Shown here: positions 1 to 7,180 of the stretch, in pieces | Numbering within the stretch: position 1 is the stretch's first letter | Layout: every line of letters starts with the position of its first letter | Notes under the pieces: model-generated | What the model saw: only the letters and a program-made list of their open reading frames with translations | What the model was told of the DNA's origin: nothing | Databases searched by the model: none | Position numbers and translations under genes: made by a program | DNA from: a virus | Direction: 5' to 3' (one strand) | Virus record (IMG/VR): IMGVR_UViG_3300047564_000244 | Span: 1 to 49,571 of that record | Length of the DNA: 49,571 bases

Positions 1-54
1 TCTGATATTGAAGCTTATGAAAACAAGTGCCTTGTGGAGACGAAAGCAAAATGA
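1..54 (+). CDS. 3' end of an unidentified gene (partial)
   Basis: The first 17 codons are open and end in TGA at 52-54 (last residues LVETKAK). The stop overlaps the ATG of the next gene in an ATGA arrangement, which is how the following small genes are also joined. This makes it likely to be the tail of a real upstream gene cut by the window edge. Too little is visible to suggest a function. Confidence 0.45.
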   Translation, partial: SDIEAYENKCLVETKAK

Positions 55-299
55 ACGAGAAACTAAATGTAGCTATGCGCGACAAGTACTGGGACGAAAG
101 AAACGTAGATGAAAAAATAGATGCGCTCCATCAGGAGCTTGTGCAAACACGGTATCAACTAACAACAGCACTTTCATTGTTAGAAAAATTGTTAAACCAC
201 TCTCACGCAGATGGTTGTGTTGTCGTCCCTATCGATAGGAAAACTGAGCGCGAATATTACCTTCCCGTTTCTTTGCAGCATAACAAGGAGCCAAGATGA
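51..299 (+). CDS. small early phage protein, coiled-coil-like
   Basis: This encodes an 82-residue protein that I do not recognise. I place the start at ATG 51 because GGAGA lies at 36-40 with normal spacing and the start overlaps the upstream stop as ATGA. A GTG at 27 would add eight residues but has no such support. Residues about 18-50 are a charged, Leu-rich helix with a heptad look (IDALHQELVQTRYQL), so self-association is plausible. The stop overlaps the next start at 296, which places the gene in a translationally coupled early operon. No catalytic motif is visible. Confidence 0.7.
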   Translation: MNEKLNVAMRDKYWDERNVDEKIDALHQELVQTRYQLTTALSLLEKLLNHSHADGCVVVPIDRKTEREYYLPVSLQHNKEPR

Positions 300-976
300 A
301 CGACCTACGAAAAGCCGCGCAGCAGGCGCTTGAGGCGCTGGAAAAACTAGCAAAGGTTGAACATCCTTCTCATAAGGTGACATATAAAAAACCTGTGAAT
401 GGTCATATTGTGACTATCTACCCGCACAAGATTGCCGTAGATGCCATAACGCTATTACGCCAAGCCCTTGCCGAGCCTGAGCCACGCAATCAATGTGCAG
501 AAACCTGTGAGCGAGCCACGCTGTGTGCAATCTGTGCAGGCGGAATAACTGAACAAGAGCCGGTGGCGTGGATGGGCATAGACATTGAGGGAAATCCAAA
601 TAAGTTTCGATTGAATTTTTTTGGCGGGGCTATTCCGCTGTTTGTCAGAAACGAAGACAGAACCACGATTGCTGATAATGAAAAAGATGGATCGCCTTGT
701 CCTGAATTTTGGGATTGGTTGCCAAGAGCCTACAACTTCGATGGCGATGGCGTTTTCACAAAATACAACATGGAAGTTGCTTTTCTTGCTGGCAAACAAT
801 TTGCCGATGACGACGACACATCGCAAGAACGTGTCGATGAAACGGTGAAATGTAAACATGAATGGGTTGGGCTGACTGATGAAGATCGTAAAAGTTTTTA
901 CAAAAACGCCTATGCCATATCCGATGATGAGTTGATTGAAAGAGTCGAAGCCAAGCTGCGGGAGAAAAACACATGA
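296..976 (+). CDS. early accessory protein with PVAW motif, function unknown
   Basis: This encodes 226 residues. The N-terminal helix is Ala/Leu-rich (AAQQALEALEKL). A Cys-rich patch around residues 65-85 reads CAETCERATLCAIC and could bind a metal. It is followed by EQEPVAW. Such modular proteins, with an 'AAQQALEALE' head and a 'PVAW' segment, are familiar from phages of Burkholderiales and related bacteria, but their role is unknown. The C-terminus (VEAKLREKN) is encoded by DNA that also contains the GGAGAA ribosome binding site of the next gene. Both ends overlap neighbours by ATGA. The coding call is strong; no function can be given. Confidence 0.75.
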   Translation: MNDLRKAAQQALEALEKLAKVEHPSHKVTYKKPVNGHIVTIYPHKIAVDAITLLRQALAEPEPRNQCAETCERATLCAICAGGITEQEPVAWMGIDIEGNPNKFRLNFFGGAIPLFVRNEDRTTIADNEKDGSPCPEFWDWLPRAYNFDGDGVFTKYNMEVAFLAGKQFADDDDTSQERVDETVKCKHEWVGLTDEDRKSFYKNAYAISDDELIERVEAKLREKNT

Positions 977-1167
977 TTAGCTGGCTATCGAAAAAAACTT
1001 GTGATTGGTTTCATGCTGGCGGTGACATCAAACGTGACCCCTATGACCGAATTAACTGGCAATGCAGAACCTGCGGACGATGGGGTGAGCCTGTTGATCA
1101 ACAAACAGAATGGCTGATAACAGAGGCTGCAATCCAATCCAAGCTAAAGGAGAAGAACAAGTGGTAA
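973..1167 (+). CDS. small protein with a CxxC pair
   Basis: This encodes 64 residues. The ATG at 973 overlaps the previous stop (ATGA), and GGGAGAAAA just upstream serves as ribosome binding site. The middle contains NWQCRTCGRWG, a single CxxC pair that could form half of a zinc site or a redox pair. A few aromatic residues flank it. The C-terminus SKLKEKN resembles the end of the preceding protein, and the DNA encoding it (1140-1156) recurs at 1198-1214. Function is unknown. Confidence 0.65.
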   Translation: MISWLSKKTCDWFHAGGDIKRDPYDRINWQCRTCGRWGEPVDQQTEWLITEAAIQSKLKEKNKW

Positions 1168-1214
1168 ATATCGTAACAGGGCTACGACTGAAAGAAACAA
1201 GCTAAAGGAGAAGA
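1140..1214 (+). repeat. 17-bp direct repeat carrying a ribosome binding site
   Basis: The 17-base sequence CAAGCTAAAGGAGAAGA occurs at 1140-1156 and again at 1198-1214. The first copy encodes the end of the CxxC protein; the second is the untranslated leader of the next gene. A diverged third copy ends the PVAW gene (about 955-972). Each copy contains the GGAGAA Shine-Dalgarno of what follows. The 51 bases between genes (1168-1218) otherwise hold only a 14-codon GTG-initiated frame. Confidence 0.8.
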
Positions 1215-1218
1215 GCGC

Positions 1219-1575
1219 ATGAACACATATCCATTCGCAGGAGAAATCAAAATGGAAAAGGTAATCAAAGACGGTAAGGAAGTGATCGAGTGGGAGGGGA
1301 TTGATCTGACTCAAACAACCACGACATACACCTTCACTCCCCCTGGCAAAGAATGGGCACGTATCGACAAAGACATGAACGTCGTGCATCTAGACATGGA
1401 GCTATGTGCTAAAGGCCCACACAATGCTTACACAGCACTGGCACTTGCTATCTGGAACAAGGCGATTGCACAAGAGCGTGAAGCCTGCGCGAAGGTTTGT
1501 GAGGATCGTGAAAGAGCGAATCTGTACGGCGTGAAGGAATGTGCCGCCGCCATACGAGCAAGAGGTGAGCAATGA
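1219..1575 (+). CDS. small early protein with REACAKVCE / AAAIRARG motifs
   Basis: This encodes 118 residues. The ATG at 1219 follows AAAGGAGAAG at ideal distance. The N-terminal half looks beta-rich (KVIKDGKEVIEWEGI). The C-terminal half contains EREACAKVC and ends ECAAAIRARG, a tail shared by many small phage proteins of unknown role. The same AAAIRARG tail ends the next protein, encoded by an identical 20-base stretch. The gene overlaps the next start at 1572 (ATGA). No enzymatic motif is seen. Confidence 0.75.
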   Translation: MNTYPFAGEIKMEKVIKDGKEVIEWEGIDLTQTTTTYTFTPPGKEWARIDKDMNVVHLDMELCAKGPHNAYTALALAIWNKAIAQEREACAKVCEDRERANLYGVKECAAAIRARGEQ

Positions 1576-1750
1576 CCCAAGAAGAACTACACCTTCAAGC
1601 CGCAGCGTACGCTAACAAGCGCAAGGAGGCGTACTTGGACTATGTGAAAAAAGAAGAAAGGCTGAGCGAAGAAATGCTCGGCTGGATCTGGGTAGCACAC
1701 TACGAAGGGTGGAAGGACGCTATGGAAGCTGCCGCCGCCATACGAGCAAG
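1543..1750 (+). repeat. 20-bp direct repeat at the ends of two adjacent genes
   Basis: GCCGCCGCCATACGAGCAAG is present at 1543-1562 and 1731-1750. In both places it is read in the frame that gives AAAIRAR close to a stop codon. Identity at nucleotide level between otherwise dissimilar genes points to recent duplication or exchange at gene ends. Confidence 0.85.
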
Positions 1751-1763
1751 GGGAAACACATGA
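1572..1763 (+). CDS. small early protein with AAAIRARG tail
   Basis: This encodes 63 residues, mostly helical and Ala/Glu/Lys-rich. The middle carries WIWVAHYEGWKDA and the end is AAAIRARGNT. The ATG overlaps the upstream stop, so it is coupled to the preceding gene. Its tail is encoded by a repeat shared with that gene, so the two may be mosaic variants of one family. The role is unknown. Confidence 0.7.
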   Translation: MTQEELHLQAAAYANKRKEAYLDYVKKEERLSEEMLGWIWVAHYEGWKDAMEAAAAIRARGNT

Positions 1764-2713
1764 GCAAACCTTTACTCTCCCGTATCGCGTCGGGTGAATT
1801 TGATGTTGTTAAAACGCCAGGGAAACACTTTAATTTAAGTTATAGTAAAAATATATCTACTGATGGTGTAGAGATATTTGTTTTGTCTGATGAGTTGTCC
1901 TTGGCCGCGCAGACTTTGCTGAATTCACCTGAAAACGTAGTGCCGAACGATTTATCTACGCTACGGTTACCTTACAACAAAATAGCTATCGAGCTTAAAC
2001 AGACTGAAGAAGTAAAAGCTTTAAGAAGAAAACAATCTTCTACAAAAGAAGATGACCCTAGTCTATACCCAATATCGGTAACTGGAATGTTAATTACCGC
2101 TTATCCTGAGCATGGAAATACAATAACAATACAATCTTATTGGGAGTATGAAGGAATGAACAGTGTTGAAGTATCGATGATATGTTTGATACTCAACGCA
2201 CACGAAGCTATTAAACGAAATACTAGGACGGCAATAATTAAATACCCTTTCACTACGTTAGAGGTAGCGGTTCTACCTTCACCATATATAGTTTCTAGAA
2301 TGCTTGATAAAGATTTGCCAAGCATAAACCTAGACTTTTTTAAAGATCCAGATATTCTTTCTCAATTGATAAAGGAATCTTCAGATGAATTAACCACAAA
2401 TCTATTTGCGGCGCTGATGCTTATTAACTGCAAATCTGGCGTATCTGCAACACGTATATCAGGTAAAACTTTATCCCCTGCGTTCAGTAAAAAACTGAGG
2501 AAAAAACTTTCTTCGCCATCATATACAGTACTGTCAATATCCGAATCAGAATCAGTGACACCTACAGGAGTTGTATCCAGACGTTCAGATATATCAGCTC
2601 ACTATGTGAGAGGACATTTTAAATGTAGAAGAGGGGGTACGTACTGGTGGAACCCTTACATTCGTGGTAAAGGTGAAGTCCGTAAACGGGAAGCATATAG
2701 AGTTGTGGCATGA
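1760..2713 (+). CDS. conserved-looking phage protein of unknown function
   Basis: This encodes 317 residues. I choose ATG 1760 (MSKPLLSRIASGEF) because it overlaps the previous stop as ATGA and follows AGGGGAAA. A longer reading from 1709 would run across the preceding gene. The C-terminal block HYVRGHFKCRRGGTYWW, then NPYIRGKGE, is a motif I associate with uncharacterised phage proteins encoded near replication genes. It could be a small nucleic-acid-binding module rich in Arg and Trp. Base composition is visibly more AT-rich than in the neighbours (many ATA, TTA and AAA codons), which suggests a different recent origin. The stop overlaps the polymerase start at 2710. Confidence 0.75.
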   Translation: MSKPLLSRIASGEFDVVKTPGKHFNLSYSKNISTDGVEIFVLSDELSLAAQTLLNSPENVVPNDLSTLRLPYNKIAIELKQTEEVKALRRKQSSTKEDDPSLYPISVTGMLITAYPEHGNTITIQSYWEYEGMNSVEVSMICLILNAHEAIKRNTRTAIIKYPFTTLEVAVLPSPYIVSRMLDKDLPSINLDFFKDPDILSQLIKESSDELTTNLFAALMLINCKSGVSATRISGKTLSPAFSKKLRKKLSSPSYTVLSISESESVTPTGVVSRRSDISAHYVRGHFKCRRGGTYWWNPYIRGKGEVRKREAYRVVA

Positions 2714-4581
2714 ACCTAATAACATTAGACCTAGAAACTTTTTACAGTCAAGAAGTTTCACTGACCCGACTGACGACGGAGGAGTACGTCCGTCACCCTG
2801 AATTTGAAGTCATCGGTATCGGGGTTAAGATCAACGATGCCCCTGCTTATTGGATTTCAGGGTCGCGTGAAATGTTAAACAAGCATCTGAGATCCCTGCC
2901 TTGGCGGGACTCTATGCTCCTGTGTCACAACACAATGTTTGATGGCTCCGTGCTTGCCTGGACATTACAAATCTCTCCACAAAAATATCTTGACACACTT
3001 AGTATGGCTCGCGCCCTGCATGGTGTGGATGCGGGGGGTAGTCTCAAAGTCTTGGCCGAGCGGTATCAGATCGGGGTGAAAGGCGAAGAAGTTATCCATG
3101 CCAAGGGTAAACGCAAAGCTGACTTCACGCCCGAGGAGCTTGCACGTTACGGTGAGTATTGTGTCAACGATGTCGAGTTGACTTACAAATTGTTTGGGTG
3201 CATGGCCCACAAGTTTCCTGAGTCTGAACTAGACCTCATAAACTTAACCTTAAGAATGTACATTCACCCTGTGTTTACCGTGGATGAGAACCTTTTATTA
3301 GAAAGGCTAGAGGATGTGCGGGCGGAGAAGTCTGAACTTCTTGGTTCGCTAAAAGAAAAGCTGGGGTGCAATACCGAGGAAGAGGTAAGAAAAAAACTGG
3401 CATCAAATAAGCAGTTTGCGGAACTCCTAAAATCTTTTGGTGTAGAGCCACCGATCAAAGAAAGCCCGACCACGGGAAAGCCCACGTTCGCACTGGCTAA
3501 GAACGATGAAGGGTTCCTTGCGCTCACTGAACATGAAGACCCGTTTATTCAGCAACTCTGTGCTGTGCGTCTAGGCACGAAGTCAACTATCGAAGAGTCC
3601 CGCATCGAGCGGTTCATCGACATCGGTAAGCGTAATCAACGACGCTTGCCGATCCCACTAAAATATTATGGCGCACATACTGGACGCTGGGCGGGCCAAG
3701 ACAAGGTCAATTTCCAGAACCTACCTAGCCGCGACAAGAAGAAAAAGACTTTAAAGAATGCCGTTGTGCCATACCCCGGCCACTTCGTCATCAACTCAGA
3801 CTCATCGCAGATCGAAGCTCGCATACTTGCATGGCTGGCTGGGCAGACTGATGTGGTGGATGCCTTCGCTCAAGGCAGGGATGTGTACTCTGAGTTTGCT
3901 ACTAAAGTATATGGGCGCCCCATATCAAAAGAGAATCCTATAGAACGTTTTGTTGGAAAAACATGTATACTAGGACTCGGGTACGGGACAGGTGCGGCCA
4001 AGCTCCAGCATACTTTAAAGACTCAGCCGCCGGGGGCTGTCGTTGATGATGACGAGGCCAAACGCATCGTTGATTTATATCGATCAGAAAACGACAAGAT
4101 CATTGACCTGTGGGCTGACTGTGATGACTTTCTTGAGAATCTTATAAGCTGGCCTAAAAACAAGAAGGACTACTACATAGGAGTTCACGACTGCGTGACC
4201 GCTTGTCCAGAGGGCATACTTTTACCCAACGGCTTTTATCTGCACTACCCCGAGATCACCCGCGATACATCCGAAGCTAAATCTAGAATTGTTTATAAAT
4301 CGCGTAGAGGCCCAGTGTCTGTCTGGGGCGGCTCAATTGTTGAAAACATTGTTCAAGCATTAGCACGGTGTGTCATCGGAGAGCAGATGCTTTTGATCAG
4401 CGAAAGATACCGACCAGCACTGACTGTGCATGATGCTGTTGTAGTTGTTGTACCAGAAGATGAACTGGATGAAGCCGTTGCCTATGTCATAGAATGTATG
4501 AACACTAGACCAAGCTGGGCACCTGGGTTGCCTATCACATGTGAGGCTAAATATGGTTTATCCTACGGAGCGTGTGGATAG
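2710..4581 (+). CDS. family A DNA polymerase with 3'-5' exonuclease
   Basis: This encodes 623 residues, the phage replicative polymerase. The N-terminal exonuclease has Exo I (D7, E9 in LDLETF), Exo II (CHNTMFDG) and Exo III (YCVNDVELT). The polymerase has motif A (SDSSQIEARILAWLAG, near residue 364), motif B (R413, K417, L421, Y425 in RFVGKTCILGLGYG) and motif C (H574-D575-A576). There is no 5'-3' exonuclease domain, as usual for phage enzymes. Two deviations stand out. Leu421 sits where E. coli Pol I has Phe762, and motif C reads HDA instead of HDE. The metal-binding aspartates are intact, so the enzyme should be active. The gene lies in an operon with the nuclease that follows. Confidence 0.96.
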   Translation: MNLITLDLETFYSQEVSLTRLTTEEYVRHPEFEVIGIGVKINDAPAYWISGSREMLNKHLRSLPWRDSMLLCHNTMFDGSVLAWTLQISPQKYLDTLSMARALHGVDAGGSLKVLAERYQIGVKGEEVIHAKGKRKADFTPEELARYGEYCVNDVELTYKLFGCMAHKFPESELDLINLTLRMYIHPVFTVDENLLLERLEDVRAEKSELLGSLKEKLGCNTEEEVRKKLASNKQFAELLKSFGVEPPIKESPTTGKPTFALAKNDEGFLALTEHEDPFIQQLCAVRLGTKSTIEESRIERFIDIGKRNQRRLPIPLKYYGAHTGRWAGQDKVNFQNLPSRDKKKKTLKNAVVPYPGHFVINSDSSQIEARILAWLAGQTDVVDAFAQGRDVYSEFATKVYGRPISKENPIERFVGKTCILGLGYGTGAAKLQHTLKTQPPGAVVDDDEAKRIVDLYRSENDKIIDLWADCDDFLENLISWPKNKKDYYIGVHDCVTACPEGILLPNGFYLHYPEITRDTSEAKSRIVYKSRRGPVSVWGGSIVENIVQALARCVIGEQMLLISERYRPALTVHDAVVVVVPEDELDEAVAYVIECMNTRPSWAPGLPITCEAKYGLSYGACG

Positions 4582-4592
4582 GAGAAATTAGT

Positions 4593-5252
4593 ATGGAATC
4601 AGTTATCAATTGGTCTTACTCTCGTTTAAAAGATTTCATGGGTTGCCCACGTAGACACTACGAAACCCAAATCGCAAAGAACTTTCAACAGCCCTACACG
4701 CAAGCTCTACGCTACGGTAATGCAGTACACAAAGCTCTGGAAAAGTACGCTGTAGACGGTACACCTCTTCCAAACAATTACAAGCGATACCAAGGCTACG
4801 TCGATGGCATCTTGGAGATCGACGGCAACAAGTACCCAGAATATAAGATGGGGCTACTACCTAACCGCAAGGCATGTGACTATGAGGATAAGAACCGGTG
4901 GGTTCGTGGTATCGCTGACATGATCATTGTCGATGGTGACACGGCGCACATCGTGGACTACAAGACTGGCAAGGCCAACTACCCCGATCCTATGCAGTTA
5001 AAGCTCATGGGCTTGATGGTGTTCGCTCACTTCCCAGAGGTACTGAATATCAAGGCCGCGTTGTTCTTCATCATGCACAACGTCATAGTTGACGAAGCCT
5101 ACACAAGGGATCAAACTGATGATCTGTGGGCACACTTCACACCCCACCTTGCTCGGTGGGAAGAGGCTCACGCAACCAATGAATGGGTAGCTAACCCGAC
5201 TGTACTGTGCGGCTACTGTGCCGTGCGAACCTGTGAGTTCAATAGGAGTTGA
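4593..5252 (+). CDS. Fe-S PD-(D/E)XK nuclease, Cas4/RecB-like
   Basis: This encodes 219 residues. ATG 4593 is chosen because GGAGAAA (4581-4587) precedes it; an in-frame ATG at 4572 lies inside the polymerase. Nuclease motifs are H46 (GNAVHKALE), D109 (RGIADMI), D122-Y-K124 (IVDYKTGK) and a following QLKL helix. Cys18 (GCPRR) plus Cys206, Cys209 and Cys214 near the C-terminus match the four-cysteine iron-sulfur staple of Cas4 and AddB-type nucleases. In phages such enzymes process DNA ends during recombination or replication, and the position directly after the polymerase fits that. No CRISPR genes are nearby, so this is not part of an adaptation module. Confidence 0.9.
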   Translation: MESVINWSYSRLKDFMGCPRRHYETQIAKNFQQPYTQALRYGNAVHKALEKYAVDGTPLPNNYKRYQGYVDGILEIDGNKYPEYKMGLLPNRKACDYEDKNRWVRGIADMIIVDGDTAHIVDYKTGKANYPDPMQLKLMGLMVFAHFPEVLNIKAALFFIMHNVIVDEAYTRDQTDDLWAHFTPHLARWEEAHATNEWVANPTVLCGYCAVRTCEFNRS

Positions 5253-5253
5253 C

Positions 5254-5568
5254 ATGCCTTACGTTAACAAACCAAGGCCATACAAAAAAGAGTATCAGCA
5301 ACAAAAAGCTAGAGGTGAACATGCAAACCGCATGGAGCGACAACGAGCTAGACGAGCTGTTGACAAGCGCGGTAAGGATGCTGATCACGATGGTACGGCA
5401 GACGCAAGAGAAGGTAAGGATATCGCTCATCGACGCGCCCTATCAAAGGGAGGTACGAATGGAGATGGATACACAATACAATCTCCAAGTGCGAATAGAT
5501 CCTTTCGCCGTAACTCCAAACGACAATTAGTTTCGGAAACCAGCAAAAGAGAAAGAAAAAAGACTTGA
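5254..5568 (+). CDS. small basic HNH-related phage protein
   Basis: This encodes 104 residues, strongly basic. ATG 5254 follows AGGAGTTGAC and lies directly after the nuclease stop. The segment DADHDGTADAREGKDIAH, then RALSKGGTNGDGY and SANRSFRRN, resembles the core of small HNH-like phage proteins ('DH..pLskGG..n..NRS'). Here the HNH catalytic set is incomplete: the usual DHI/DH pair reads IAHRRA. It may therefore be a DNA-binding relative and not an active nuclease. A second frame over the same DNA is also open but is judged a shadow. This is the last gene before the promoter at 5565. Confidence 0.8.
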   Translation: MPYVNKPRPYKKEYQQQKARGEHANRMERQRARRAVDKRGKDADHDGTADAREGKDIAHRRALSKGGTNGDGYTIQSPSANRSFRRNSKRQLVSETSKRERKKT

Positions 5569-5592
5569 CATATTCAAAGTAGACCTTATAAT
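5565..5592 (+). promoter_or_regulatory. consensus sigma70 promoter
   Basis: TTGACA at 5565-5570 and TATAAT at 5587-5592 both match the bacterial sigma70 consensus perfectly and are separated by 16 bases. The -35 overlaps the last codons of the preceding gene. The start of transcription is expected near 5599. It would drive the non-coding interval and then the helicase to primase genes using host RNA polymerase; no phage RNA polymerase gene is visible in the window. Confidence 0.85.
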
Positions 5593-5598
5593 TTACTT

Positions 5599-5797
5599 GT
5601 ATTCCAGACGGGGGGCGTTTCTCGGCAGTTGGAACGTCATAGTCGTTAGGTGTGAGTGGACACCCCAAAAAACCGCATCAACTAGGCAGCGTTTACAGCT
5701 TTACATAGTGGAGCCTCCTGGCGTGTTAGGTCTAGTCGCATCGTCGGGGATTTTCCCCGACGCGTGCGTGACAAGTTAATTTAGTTATGGATAAGTT
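5599..5797 (+). ncRNA. candidate structured RNA or 5' leader
   Basis: This is the largest gene-free interval on the + arm (229 bases counted from 5569). It begins just after a perfect promoter and has no convincing reading frame. It can form several stems: GGTGT/ACACC around 5649-5664, AGTTG/CAACT (near 5628 and 5679), and a long 3' hairpin (5735-5772). ACTTGT (5595-5600) can also pair with ACAAGT (5771-5776), closing the ends. It could be an independent small RNA or a long regulatory leader of the helicase mRNA. I do not recognise it as a known RNA family. The structure is read by eye, not computed. Confidence 0.5.
5735..5772 (+). promoter_or_regulatory. strong hairpin ahead of the helicase gene
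   Basis: CGTCGGGGA (5742-5750), loop TTT, then TCCCCGACG (5754-5762) form a perfect 9-bp GC-rich stem. GTCGCA (5735-5740) pairs with TGCG-T-GAC (5765-5772) to extend it with small bulges. No run of T follows, so it is a poor intrinsic terminator. It ends 25 bases before the helicase start and could be the 3' end of a small RNA, a processing site or a translational control element. Confidence 0.75.
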
Positions 5798-7180
5798 ATG
5801 CAAGACTATAGTTGGCCCGGAATGTTCAAGCCGTTTGATCACCAAAAGACCACGGCAGAATTCTTAGTTGATAACCCACGGGCTTTCTGCTTCAACGAAG
5901 CAGGTACGGGCAAAACGTCATCGGTCATATGGGCCTGTGACTACCTGATGAACCAAGGCATCCTCAAGCGTGTGCTAATCATCTGCCCCCTATCCATCAT
6001 GTATTCAGCTTGGCAGTCAGACCTATTTAAGACTGCTATGCACCGTAGAACGGCAGTGGCCTATGGATCTGCGAGCAAGCGATCCAAGATCATCAACAGT
6101 AACTATGAGTTTGTCATCATCAACTATGATGGTGTAAATATTGTAGCCAAGGATATTTATAACGCTGGCTTTGATCTGATCGTTGTTGATGAGGCCAACG
6201 CTTACAAGACCTCAACAACATTACGCTGGAAAACACTCAAGGCTTTAGTCCTACCATACACAGGGTTGTGGATGCTGACAGGCACTCCTGCTTCTCAGTC
6301 GCCTGTGGATGCGTACGGGCTTGCCAAGCTAGTCTGCCCAGAGAATGTACCAAAATTTTTTGGAGCATGGCGCGACAGAGTGATGTTCCCCGTTACTAAA
6401 TTTAAGTGGTCGCCCCGCCCCGGCGCTAGAGATGTGGTCTACAAAGTATTACAACCTGCGATCAGATTCACTAAAGATGAGTGCCTAGATCTGCCAGAGG
6501 TCATGTATCAGTACCGTAGCGCCCCCATGACTGGACAACAGCAGAAATATTATTTATCACTTAAGAATGAACTGCTGATCAAAGCAGCGGGTGAGAAGGT
6601 CAGTGCAGTCAATGCCGCCGCTATGCTTACTAAATTGTTACAAATTTCTGGTGGAGCTGTTTACTCAGACAGCGGAGAAGTGTTAGAGTTTGACGTATCG
6701 CATCGCTTGCGTGTGCTTGAAGAAGTGATGGTTGAGACTGAGCGCAAAGTTATAGTCTTCGTACCGTATACGCACACGATTGAGCTTGTTCATAAACATC
6801 TTATCAAAGGAGGTTACACAGCAGAGATTGTCAACGGTCAAGTCAGCGCGGGTGAACGTGCTGCTATATTTTCTAGATTCCAAACAACGGATCATCCACG
6901 GGTGCTTGTTGTACAACCTCAAGCAGCGTCGCATGGCATCACACTTACAGCAGCAGATACGATTGTGTTTTGGTCGCCTGTCATGTCAGTGGAGACGTAT
7001 ATACAATGTGTAGCCCGTATCGATAGAGTAGGTCAGCAACACAAGATGACTGTCATACATCTTGAAGGTTCAGAAGTAGAGAGAAAGATGTACCGTATGT
7101 TGGAAAACAAAATTGATTTACATGAGAAGTTAGTTGAGTTGTATTCATCTGAAATGGAGGCTGAAAATGAATCTGAATGA
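5798..7180 (+). CDS. SNF2-family DNA helicase/translocase
   Basis: This encodes 460 residues. Motifs are Walker A GTGKT (36-40, in NEAGTGKTS), motif II D131-E-A-N (VVDEAN), motif III LTGTPA, and motif VI near residue 402 (QCVARIDRVGQQHK), the SNF2 class signature. Phages carry such proteins next to replication genes; they probably remodel DNA or displace proteins. The start at 5798 gives the typical N-terminus before FDHQKTT, but no Shine-Dalgarno is visible. The only nearby purine run is in an A/T-rich stretch behind a hairpin. The C-terminus overlaps the next gene by 14 bases. Motif II is DEAN where DEAH is usual. Confidence 0.92.
   Translation: MQDYSWPGMFKPFDHQKTTAEFLVDNPRAFCFNEAGTGKTSSVIWACDYLMNQGILKRVLIICPLSIMYSAWQSDLFKTAMHRRTAVAYGSASKRSKIINSNYEFVIINYDGVNIVAKDIYNAGFDLIVVDEANAYKTSTTLRWKTLKALVLPYTGLWMLTGTPASQSPVDAYGLAKLVCPENVPKFFGAWRDRVMFPVTKFKWSPRPGARDVVYKVLQPAIRFTKDECLDLPEVMYQYRSAPMTGQQQKYYLSLKNELLIKAAGEKVSAVNAAAMLTKLLQISGGAVYSDSGEVLEFDVSHRLRVLEEVMVETERKVIVFVPYTHTIELVHKHLIKGGYTAEIVNGQVSAGERAAIFSRFQTTDHPRVLVVQPQAASHGITLTAADTIVFWSPVMSVETYIQCVARIDRVGQQHKMTVIHLEGSEVERKMYRMLENKIDLHEKLVELYSSEMEAENESE

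Noticed and set aside
1161-1205. 14-codon GTG frame between the repeats
   Set aside because: Too short to support. It may be a remnant of a lost gene, but there is no evidence for translation beyond a nearby GGAGAA.
4593-5252. Nuclease as a CRISPR Cas4
   Set aside because: No Cas1, Cas2 or array is nearby. The same fold and cysteines occur in phage recombination nucleases, so the broader name is used.
5249-5530. 93-residue + frame over the HNH-related gene, with a plausible protein from ATG 5321
   Set aside because: The frame beginning at 5254 has the better ribosome binding site, abuts the nuclease stop and carries recognisable family motifs. The second frame is most likely a shadow of it.
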